NCBI GenBank assembly: GCA_028583605.1
Contig: CM053328.1
Span: 10,952,782 to 11,016,781 of the forward strand
Direction of reading: 5' to 3'
Length of the DNA: 64,000 nt
From: Dastarcus helophoroides
Lineage: Eukaryota > Arthropoda > Insecta > Coleoptera > Bothrideridae
Shown here in pieces: positions 12,301 through 24,300 of the stretch. The notes beneath the pieces are model-generated. The model saw only the letters and a program-made list of their open reading frames with translations, was not told the DNA's origin and searched no databases. A program made the position numbers and the translations under genes. The stretch's first letter is position 1; every line of letters begins with the position of its first letter.

Positions 12301-15300
12301 TAGCAAGTCAATGTCCTGTAATATCTCGATTTTACATTTACAAATCGGTGAATAGGGAGACGAGGTACAGTAAAATGGCCGACCACGATCACCAGACCTG
12401 ACGCCTCTATCTTTTTTAAATGGGATTTTGTGCAAAGTACAGTGTATAAAACCAAACCTCGTGACATGGCTGACTTACGAGCAAGAATAACGCTTGCGAT
12501 TGCCTGGGTGACACCAGAGATGATGGATAATGTCAGGAGACATTTTTATTCACGATTAGGATGCTGCCAAAATGTAGGAGGTGCCCATTTTGAACATCTC
12601 CTACATTAAGTTTGGTTTGTTTTTATTTTATTAAATGAAAATATTAGATTTATATTTTGTTGTTGAAAATTGAAATTAATTTTTTTTACTGTAAATTTTT
12701 AATAAATATGTCAACCGTGACATTTTTGAATAGAGAATAAAAATACCTTTCAAATGAGGTATAACAAGCTCCTAATTTTGGTTTAAAAATTTAGGGGTTC
12801 CAACTGTCACTCGAAGTGGGTTGCATCTAGGGAAAAAATTTTTAAGCTAGAGGATGTCATTTTATATTTCAAAATTGACGTGTCCCGAGATTATTTATAA
12901 ATTTGTGGAATAACTGAGATACTATTTGGCTGTTCCACACTGTATTTCAAGGTTAAACTAATTTAAAAAAAAAAACATAAATTAAAAAAAAATCATTTCG
13001 AAAACTCCATTTTAAACTTGGAGTTAATTACGAGATCTCAAAGATTTCTTTCGAAATTTCTATTTTCATCTGAAATTTTCGCCTTTAGAATACAATTTGA
13101 TAAAATATTGTTACGCGTTATCGGTTCGAAGATTAATACGCCGTGAATTGTAAACACTTTCTTTCTCTGGTCCTTGGTTATCTTCAAAAACTGAAATACA
13201 GAACTTGTCCTCTGAAACCAAGAAAGATTAAAAAACACAACAAACGTTGCTCTAACTCGTTTCGACAGCCAAGCTGTTAGAGCAACGTTTGTTGTGTTTT
13301 TTAATCTTTCTTGGTTTCAGGGGACAAGTTCTGTATTTCAATTTGTAAACACTTTATTTTCAAACTGAACTCGGAACACTACAATGGTAATTCACTTAAC
13401 TGACCAACTAATTAACACTGTTTAATGAACTAACTTATTCACCGACTGACTAACTAACTAACTGACTGAGCCGACCGGACCCTCTATTTACAGATCCCGT
13501 TTCGGGTTCTAGAAGGAACGAGCAGATAAGACTTATCGTTTGCCGAAATTTCTGGAGCGCCTATCTGCCGTTTGATTCATTATTGCAGCCGCTTCCCCTT
13601 ATCAAATTTTGTAGAAAATTCCTAACTAAATTTTATAATTACATTTTGTTACAATATATTTTTTTTAAATTCCATATTTAATTTTTAATTTAACATGGTA
13701 TTTAGAAATTTTGAGCTTTTTCCAAAAAAATATGTTTCCTAACACTTCGAATTGTTTTGGACCAATAAGAAATCAGTTTTTCGACGTATAAGTTCCAAAT
13801 TTTAAGGATATTTTAGAACTTCAATCTTCACTTTAAATTCGAAATTTGGTTAGTAAATACTTTTTTCGAAAACCCTTATATTTTTCAATTAATTTTCACG
13901 TTATTTTTAAAATGTCCATCAATTTACCTATTATGTAATCAAATTTTAAATTTTTTATTAAATAATAGATTATAAATTTCTTATAGCCATTTCGGCATTT
14001 TATCTTTAGTTGAAATTGTATATTTTGAGTTTTTACATTTTTCTAAAATTTTGTGAGCTTAAGAAATACAGTTTTTTATCAATTTATTAGAAATATTAAA
14101 TTTAAATTGAAAGTGAAAGGGAGTTTTTGAAACTGGATAACTTTTTTTTTATTTGAAGCTTAAATAGAAATAATTTTTTCAATAAATATTGAGTTTATTT
14201 TCAAAATTTTAATTTTTTCTGCAAATGTGAAGACATTCTATTCAACACTTTCACTTTTATTTCAAAATGTCAAGGTTTTTGTATATCCACTTTCATTTAG
14301 AAACCTTATTTTTCAAAAACTCGAGTGGAGACTTAAAATTTCGAAATTATGGTCAACATTTAAACAAAATAAAAACAAAAATGGGTAAAACAGGTCTAAA
14401 TAATGAATTTACATTCCAGCTTATAGAAAAAGGAACAAAAATGGAAACATAAATGAAAACAAGAAATTTCGAAAAGAGAAAAAGCGTTCTTTTTGGGTTT
14501 AATTATAAAGAATTAAAGTTGAAATTTTAAAAAATTGAAGTCGAACCTAAAATTTTATAGAAAAAAATTTTAATTTCTCAGTGATTTTAAGAACAAAGCC
14601 TTAATTTCGAAAAATTTCGAAATAAAAATAAGAAACAAAATAATAGTAAGCCCTGGTATGCTTGAGGTCCACAGATTGCCAAAGATTGATGAGTAAAATA
14701 GAGCTCGTCCCAAAGCCCGAAACGACGAGCTCGACGGGGTGAATCGACTCGCGGGCCACCTGTTGCCGACCGCCGCGCTAGCAGATGGCGCTAGTAGTAC
14801 TTTCGAAAGCACATCCAGTGTTGCGAGATTAGTAGACGCTTTACATGATTTAATAAAATGGTTGTCGTCTAGTAGAAAGTTTAATATAATAATTTGTTTA
14901 GTAGTAAAGTTGGGTAGAATTTTTATTATACATTTAGTAAATTTTTTGGAAATTATATCTTTGACCTTTGATTTTCTAGTCGTTAAAAAATAAGATGGCT
15001 GCAAGAGTATTATTTTATTTAAAAATATGATGCGATGACCCTCGTTTACTCAAATTGTTTTTAGAGAATTTAAAGTTTAGTTTTATTGTAACACCAAAGT
15101 CACACTAATGTTCTCAAGGTTTTTTAATTTGGAGCAGCCACCGGAAGAGTATTTATTTAACTTTCGGATATAAATTGATAACATTTGAAAAAAAAACACA
15201 AATTATCATCTCGGCACCCGCGTCGCGTCGCTTGTTTGCATTTTGTTATTTAGAAGTATAGTGCAAATTTTTAGATTAAACACATCGAAATATAAACATG

Positions 15301-18300
15301 CCGAGTAATTAGACACGAACAAAATATTACCTACAATCTAACTCACTTGTGTTTAGTTTGTAAGCCAATTTCTGCTGGATGACATTTTGGGCACTTTGTA
15401 TCCAATAGTCTGCTTTCGCTTCAGGAGAATCCTCTACTGATCTCTTTCTTCTTGTAGCTATGAAAGGGTGCATGTGTTTTTCAATATCAGCTGAAACAGA
15501 TAAGAGTAAATTTAAAAAATGCTTGTTTTAAACCTGTTTAGACAACTTGGGCATTTTTTCAGAAGTTCAAAATATCGAGATTAAAACCGAAAATTCGAGA
15601 TTAACTTGAAATTAGTTTTTTTTATATAAATTAGGCAGTTTTTCGAAAATGATGATGTTTTTTTTATTCAAAATTACAAGTTTAGGCATTAAATTTTGAT
15701 TTTTTTTCTCCAAGTTTCATTTTAAAATTAAAAATCTAGTTTTTTTTCGGCGTTGTTTTGTATGTTTTTTTTCAACTTGATATATTTTAGAACTTTTTTT
15801 TCAAAAATTTAGTTAATCTTAGGTTTTGTAAATATCACTCCAGCTTTTTTTTGTCAAAATTTCGTATTAACATTTTAAACCCGAAGAACCAAAATTTGTT
15901 ATTAAATTTTGACTCTTTCCAAAACATTGCGGTTTAAACTAGAAAATGATTTATAATTTCGAGTTAAAATTCAAAGTTTTTGGTGTTTGCTAAAATTTGA
16001 AACTTGCTTCTCAAATTTTGGAGTATAATTTGAAACTCAAGAATTCTGTTTTTTTTTTAAATAAATTAATAGTATCATTTCTTTTTGAATTTTTAAGCTT
16101 TTGTCCCAAATTGTTAGTTTGAACTTGAGCTTATTGATTTTATCCCAGGATTTTTGTTTGAATTTAAAATCTTTTGATTTTTTCTGGAAATTTCGACTTT
16201 AATTTAGAAATTCTAATTAAAATTTTTCCAAAAAAGTTTAATTCGTTAATTTGTATTTTAAACAAGCTTAATGGGAATATACAAATATTGTCCTTTGAAA
16301 CCAAGAAAGATTAAAAAACACAACAACACTTGCTCTTACGCGTTTCGATAGCCAAGCTATCATCTTCAGAGAAATACATATTTCTTATTTAGCGTTTATT
16401 TTCTTGGAACGGACTGGTCCTTGGTTATCTTAAAAATTGGTATACAAATCTTTTGATTGGTGGAACGGACTGGTCCTTGATTATCTTTAAAAACTGAAAC
16501 ACAGAACTTGTCTCCTAAAACCTTTCTTGGTTTCAGGGGACAAGTTCTGTATTTCACCACAAATCTTGTATATTTTGTATGATTGTATATCAATTTTTGA
16601 AGATAACTAAATTGGTCCTTAGTTATCTTAAAAAATTGATATACAAGTCTTGAATATTTTGTATGTATATCAATTTTTTTAGATAGCTAAGGACCGGTCC
16701 GTTTCACAAAAAAGTTAAGGAAAAGGTTGTTTTGTAGAGCATTTAATTTTCTACAAAAATATGAATTGTAAAAAAATGTAAATATAAAGTTTAATTGGGA
16801 ATTTTCTAGAAAATTTGATAAGGAGAAGCGGCCGCGATAATAAATCAAAAGGCAGATAAGCGCTCCAGAAAATTCGGCAAACGATAAGCCTTATCTGCTG
16901 GATTCTTCTAGAACCCGAAACGGGATCTGTATATAGGGGGTCCGGTTGGCTTTCCCTCGGTTAGTAAGTTAGAATTCAATGAATAACTTAGTTAATTAGA
17001 CAGTGTTAGTGAATTGTAGTGTTCCGAGTTCAGTTTAGAAAAAAAGTGGCTACAATTCACCAAGTATTAATCATTCAAACCGATAACGGGCAACAGTACT
17101 CTCTTCAACTGCCTGTCTATTCGTTTATGACTTATAATCGTTCAAAGAACAAAAAAGTTTTTCTCAAATTATTTTCATAAGCAACTTTAATCACAAAGCG
17201 GACGAATATTCGCATTCGCGAATATTGGCATATTTTTTCATATTTGCATTCGTATTTGCAAGAAATTATGCGAATACGAGGGTAAATCAAATATGAACCG
17301 GAATTTGTTTTTAAAAATTTATTGGTACAAGATACAAATATGAAAGTTATTAACCTGATTTTGTTATACATTTTTCCCAACGGATTGGGAGTTTTTTATC
17401 CACCATCATAAAAAGAAGGGAAGCTTATCTGCAACCAATTGCAGACAAATGTCTCAACAGCAGCATCATCACGGAATCGTTCACCTTTTAGAGCTTCTTT
17501 CAATGGCCCAAACATACGGTAATTGTATGGTGATAAGTCTGGACTATAAGGAGGGTGTTCTAATGTTGCTCAATGGATTTTTTCTAATTTTTGATGTGTC
17601 AGATTAGCTGAGTGGGGGCGGGCATTGTCGTGAAGTAAAATCACATTTCTGACCTAAAATTCGCGCCTCTTCCGCCGATATGCACGTTTTGCTTCATCCA
17701 ATAGCTGGCAGTAGTAGGCAGCATTAACCGTACGATGTTCATACAGAAAATCGATGTGTACAGCAGCGTTAATCTTGTCAACAAGCACACTGATCTAAGG
17801 GCGACGACGGACATGGGGTTCATTTTCAACTTGATTTCGTCCTTCCAAAAAGTCTTTTTGCTATTCATCCATTCATACACTTGAGTTTTCTTCAAACAAG
17901 TATCCCCAAACTGTGTTTCTAGTCTACAAAGAATTTTGGTGGGTTTTACACCTTTGACGGCAAAAAATTTAATAATAATGTGCCGCGTAACGTGCGGATA
18001 GAACTCTTCCTCACTCATTTTATTTACAAGTGACGAACAGCGAGAACGGAATTCCATTGAGCGCAGAAAGTCATGTGATGTCCCCACCTAACATGTCTAA
18101 GAGTATGGGCACACTACCGACGTTCTCGTGGCGACCTGATAGGAATTCCGGTTCATATTTGATTTACGCTCATATATTGCGAATATTTGGCAATAAAACA
18201 AAAAATTATTTATGAAATATTAATGATACTGGATAAGTAGGGTTTTTTAACCTAGGGTCTAAGAGAGTTTGATGGATCCATACCATGAGGGTCGTAGAAA

Positions 18301-21300
18301 CCTTTTCCAGAAATTTCCATTTTTCCTGAAAATTAGTCCTTTACTTGAAATTTTGACGTTTGCTAGAAATTTTGACTTTTTTTTTCTAAAATCCAACTTT
18401 TTTCACAAAATTTCTCTTTTACTTTTAAAATTTCAAATTTATTCAAAAATTCAACAGATTTATGGCTAGCCTACTTAACAACGTTTATTAAGATAATAAC
18501 ATTAATAACTAATATGGTAATTTATCCAGTTCTAGCTAATAAAAAGGACTTTTAAATTCCTTGTTTCTTTTTCTACTAGCAGGGCAGAGTGAGTCTCTTG
18601 CTCTCCCCTGGTTCATACAGTCGAATGAAAATTTATATTCTCGTCTGCGGGAACCTTTTTCAGAAATTTAATTTTTTTCCCGAAATTCTATTTTTTCCTG
18701 AAAATTAGTCCTTTGAAATTTCGACGTTTTTTTTAGAAATTTTGACTTTTTTAAAAATCCGTCTTTTTTTTTTTGTTAAAATTTCGCTTTTATCTGAAAA
18801 TGTCATGTTTTTTAAATTTGTTTTGGATTTCAATCTATTGCGGAAATTCGACGTTTTTTTTCTGAAATTTTGCCCTTATTTGAGAACTTTGGACCAATTC
18901 ATTTTTTTTAAATCACTTTTCCTAATTTTTTTTTAAATCTCTTCCTTTTTTTTTAAATTCGGCTTTTTCTGGGAAGCTCTGACGTTTTTTTTTAAGTTAA
19001 AAACTTTTTTCGAAATTTTCTTTTGAAATTATTTTACAAATGTTCTCAAAATTCGAATTGATTTCAAAATTTGGATTATTTTTAAATCGCTTTGGTCTCG
19101 AAATTTTAAATTTATTCTCAAAATTTAACTTTCCCTGGAAAATTGTAAATTTTTTGTCGAAATTTCGAGCTTTTATTAAAATGTTGACTTTTTCCTTGAA
19201 ATTTTTCCTAAAGTTCGACTTTTTTCTTCTTCTCTGAAAAACTTTGACTTTTAAATTTTAACAATTTTGTAAGCTTTCCGTTTATTCTTACAATTTCTAT
19301 TTTCGAAATTCAGCAATTTTTCAAAAAATTCAAAATTGTCTAAAAATTTCAGCTTTTTAGGTTTGTTTCGAATTTTAATCTGTTGTCGAAATTCGACGTT
19401 TTTTTCTAAAATTTTGCCTTTTTTGAGAACTTTCGATAAATTCATTTTTTTCGAAATTTCTCCCTTTTTCCGAATAAGACAAATTCATTTTTTTAAATCT
19501 CTTGATTTTTCCCAGTTTTTTCGAAATCTCTTCTTTTTTCTCAAAATTTGGCTTTTTCTGGGAAATTTGACCTTTTCTTAAAGTTCAACTTCTCGAAATT
19601 TTCTTGAAATTTTCTTTCGAAATTATTTTACCAATTTTCTCAAAATTCGAATTTTTTTAGTTTGTCCTGCTCTTGAAATTGCAAATTTATTTTTAAAGTT
19701 TAGCTTTCTCTGGAAAATTACAACTTTTTATCGAAATTTCGAGTTGTTCGAAACTTTTTCCATGAAATTCTTCCTAAAATTAAAGTTTTTTCTTCTTCAC
19801 TGGATAACTTTAAACTTTTTTAGAGATCGACAATTTTTTCTAAGTTTTCAGTTAATTTTTACAATTTCTCTTTTTGAAATTTTACTTTATTTCAAAACTT
19901 CAAAATTGTCTAAAAACGTCAGGTTTTCAATTTGTCCTGGGTCTCAATCTATTGTCGAAATTCTAGTTTTTTTTTCTAAAATTTTACCTATTATTGAGAA
20001 CTTTTGATAAATTCCTTTTTCTCAATTTTTTCGAAATCTGTTCCTTTTTCTTAATTCTTTCAAAAATTTTTTTCTCAAAATTCGATTTTTCTAGGAATTT
20101 CAGCTTTTATTTTAAACTTTGATGTTTGCCGTTTCTGAAAATTTAGATTTTCTTCACACAAAAAGTAATTCACCTTTTTTCACGAAATCCCAAGGTTTTA
20201 GAAAATTTACAAATGAAAAAGTAAAAATCATGAGAAAAATATTTCCAAGTCTTTTTCTAGATTTTTCAAATTTTATGTGTTTTTTCAAAATGTTAATACA
20301 AATCAATCAAATATTTTGGAAAATTACTTCTTGAAATCACAACTTTTTGGTCAAAATTTTATTACAACGTAAAAATTCCTAGAAAAGTATTTTTGGAAAT
20401 TTCGACTTTTGTAGGTCACTTGTTTAATGAGTGTCCGAGTGTCTGAGTGTCTGTTCACTCTAGCTTTTATTTATTTATTTTATTAAGGGAATTTAAAGAG
20501 CCGCACTTTTCTTTTAAAAGAGCCGCGGGTTGCCGACTCCTGCCCTAGACTGATGGTGAAGCAAGATCATGAGTTTTTCCCTTATTTAAAATCGCTCAAG
20601 ACGCCTAAATAACTTTTCACTCAAAAAAAAAGTTGTGGTGCTGTGTACCGGTTGTAACAGGATAATGGTACCCCCAAACTTACTGCACTTGATGCTTGCG
20701 AAATGTAGGGATGCAACATCGTTCAAAAAAAAAATCCATGTTTGAACATCGATATTTTTTTCAATCGAACATCAATGTCTGAAACATCGGTATTCGGTAT
20801 CGATACATCGATGTTTTTCTGATGGTTTATAAATATACAATTGCGAGTTGAAGAAGTCAAAATTGGGAAAGTGTAGAAAAAGACATCCATTTAAAAAGAT
20901 TTTTTTTTTAAATTTCCAGTTTAATTGGAATTTAAAGTTGAAATTTCGACCCTAATGTCGAAATTTCGACTTCTTTCTCGAAATTATTTTCTCGAAATTT
21001 CGCCTTTAATCTCGAAATTTCAACTTTTTTCTAGATATTCTGAGATAAATATACACGAAAATTAGGTTAGGCATACAATATTGACAGATGACGCTAGGGT
21101 GTGTTCAGTTACTTCAAATTTTAATAACCAAAATTTCGACTTTTTTCTCGAAATTTCCAGGTTAAAGTCTAAATTCGTGGAATTTCGTAAAAAAAGTTGA
21201 TATTTCTAGATTAAAATCGAAATTTAGAGAACAAACTCGACAACTCGACTTTAAACTCGAAGTTTCGAACACCTTTTTTGGATCGATGGTCTTTCTTCGT

Positions 21301-24300
21301 CCAAATGATTTAATTATTTTTTATGAAATGAGAAAAAACACAAATTTTGGGAAAAACTAAAATTTATAAAAATAAAATCTGGTTTAATACAAATTTTGAA
21401 ATTTTGAAAAATAAACGAATTTTAAAAATGTCAAAATTTTTAAAATAGCCAGAATTTTGAAAAAACATTTAAAATAACTCCGAAAATTTAAAACAAAAGG
21501 CCAAATTCTGAAACGTTGAAATTTTTAAAAAACAATTGAGGTTTTTCAAAAAGAGTCGAAATTTCGATAATTTTTTTTAAAATGTCAGGCAAAATTTTGT
21601 AAAAATGCCAAACCTTTAAAAGCCGAAATTTAAAAAAGCCAACTTTTGAGAAAATATCAAACTTTAAAAATTCGGAATAATTAAATGATAATTAAATAAT
21701 AAAAAAAAAAGAAATTTTCAAAACATTTCAAATTTTCTAAAAAGTCGGAATTTTAACAGACGGATTTTAAATAGAAATTTCAATAGTCAAATTTAAGAAA
21801 AATATCGACTTTTTCATAAAGTCAAAATTTTCAAAAATGTGGAAATTATGAATAAAATAGTAAAAAAGTTCAAGAAAACATTTTGAAAGATTTGAAAATA
21901 TCCAATTTTCAAAAAAAGCGAAATTTGTGAAGTCGTGCTAATTTCATTTAAAGATAAATTGTTATTTTGACCAAAGTAATTTTGGAAAATAGTGAAAATT
22001 CCAAAAAGGACAAAAATTTGAAATAATATTGAAAGTTGAAAAATAGGAAGTCGAAATTTTGAAGACAATTGGAAAATTTCAAAAAATGTCTTTCAAGAAA
22101 ATTTCAAATTTTTTTATGAAAAAACTAAGTTTTCAAAAAACCCAAACTTTTTTAAAAGTGATTTTAATTTGACTTAAAAAAATGCAATTTTGAAAAAGTA
22201 AGGACTTAACAAAAAATTTTAAATTTTGAGAAATAGCCAAAAATTTTAAAAATAGGTGAAATTTAAAAAAATGTGATTTGAAAAAATCTGAATGTTCAAA
22301 ATACTTGAAATTTTAAAATAAAGTCAGAATTCAGAAAAAAAATCGGCAATTTAAAAAACATCGAAATTTTAAAACAATTCCAAAACTTTTGTTAAAAAGT
22401 GAAATGTTTAGAAAATTCTAAAATTTAGAATTTTAAAAATTAAGAGATCCTAAAAATGTCAAAATCTTTCAAAAATCCTCAATTTTGAAAAAGAAATTAA
22501 CATTTGAAACAAATTAAAGGTTGAAATTTTTAAAACTGTTGAAATTTTCATAAAAAATTGAAATTTTCAGAAAAAATCCCACATTATCAAAAACAATTCG
22601 AAATTTTTAAAAAACTCAAACTTTTTATAAAAGTCGAAGAAGATTTTGTAAAAATACCAAACTTTTTAAAAGCGCAGTAATGATTCTCAAAAAGAGTTAA
22701 AAATTTGAAAATTCAAAATTTTCAGAAGAATTAGAAATATTTTGAAAATCAAAATTTTCAAAAAAATTCAAAATTTTTGAAAAACTAGAAATTTCTAAAA
22801 ATATCAAAATTTTTAATAGTCGAAATTTGGAAATATATAGACATTTTGATAAAAAGTTAAAATATTCAATAAAAAGGCAAGATTTCCAAAAAAGTGGATA
22901 TTTTGAAAAGTCAAATTTTCTTTTGAGCCGCAGAGTAGATTTGAATTTAAATTTTCCGAACAAAGCAGACATTTTGAAATTACAGACATACATGGGAAAA
23001 AACCTCAAAATTTAAAAGCTAAATTCAAAGTTCCAAAAATTTCCTCTTTAATCTTAAATATTTATAAGAAATGTTCGAATTTTTGTAAAAACTTTAAGAA
23101 AAAAGTCCGGATTTGGAAAAAGCAATTTAGAAAAAAACTAAAATTTATAAAAATAAAATTTGATTTAATACAAAATATCAGGAAAGATTCGAGATTTCCA
23201 AGAAAATTTGGAATTAACAAGTATGCCATTTTCAAATTTAAATATTGAATTTTGATGAAAATTTCTAATTTCAGGTAGTAAGTATAATGATTTATTTATT
23301 CAAAAATTGACAACTTCTCAAATAATCCAAATTTGGAAATTAAGTTCGAAAATTTGAAAATTCTCTTTAGGTTTTAATTTGGAAATTTTTAATTTTAACT
23401 TAAAAATTGGTCTCTTTCTAGAAATGTTGCTCTAAAAGTTGCCCTAAAAGAACTTAAAATTTGATGTTCAAACTAGAAATTTTGATAGATAAGATTTTTC
23501 TTTAAAATATTAAATAAATAGTACATAATTTTGAAAATTTAGTTTATAGTTTTGAGTTTTTAAACTAATTCTTTTCTAAAAATTCTCATTTTTCTTTCAA
23601 AATTTGTGTTTTTCTATAGATTGCCAAATAAAAATATCTAAATTATGAATTGTCAGATAATTGTATTGTTTGTATACCTGCGGCATATAAATTCAGTATA
23701 AATTTGTTAAATATACATTGCTGCCATCAAGCGACTAGTTACAAAATTGTGTAGTCATCTGTACCATCAATATATGCAACAGATGGCGCTAATTCTATCG
23801 CGATACGATACATACATTTTTCAAACATCGTTTGTAAACTGGACGATGTATCCATATTTTTTATGATTTATCATCGATGTTAAAACATCGATGTTTACAA
23901 ACGATACATCAATGTTTTCAACATATCGAACTATCGTTTGCATCCCTAATGAAATGTTAAATTTTGACATAAACATGACATTCTTATTACTGTCACTTTC
24001 GCTTAAACTGACACAAACGTTTGATTTTTAAGTAGAACACCCTGTATGTTATTACATTTTTGGAATCTGCTCAATTTTCTGAGCACAAACACCTAAAAAA
24101 ATGATTTTTAAAGGATCGAAAATTTTTTTTGGTCCCATTTTACTTTTTAACCTAGAAGGCTACGACTCATTCTAATTAATTCTAATGAAACACATTAACA
24201 CTAAAAAAATCAAATTACGTTAAAAGAGAAATATTCCATTCTTTTATTAAGTAATAAAGTTAGCAACAATGGTTTTTATGTCATAATTTCATTTTTTTAA

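Larger units (their letters stand above)
9934..12941 (+). mobile_element. DNA transposon with long terminal inverted repeats, Tc1/mariner-like
   Basis: Left end TGTGGAACAGTCAAAT (from about 9935) matches the reverse complement of the right end, TGTGGAACAGCCAAAT (about 12938). The inverted repeats continue inward for over 100 bp: CCCGAGACATGTCAATT with CCTAGATGCAACCC on the left, and CGGGACACGTCAATT with CCTAGATGCAACCC on the right. The element encodes a decayed DDE transposase. It holds two later insertions, one inside its left inverted repeat (9975-10798) and one inside the transposase gene (about 11519-11760). The whole nest lies in alkaline phosphatase intron 2. Confidence 0.8.

Noticed and set aside
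14570..15004. 144-codon minus-strand frame in intron 2
   Set aside because: No domain; it covers a GC-rich transposon-like tract flanked by AT-rich sequence, and no splice logic fits it to the alkaline phosphatase.
18269..20334. Numerous 60-90 codon frames rich in F, L, S and K
   Set aside because: They arise from T-rich simple sequence, occur in several phases and on both strands, and show no domains.
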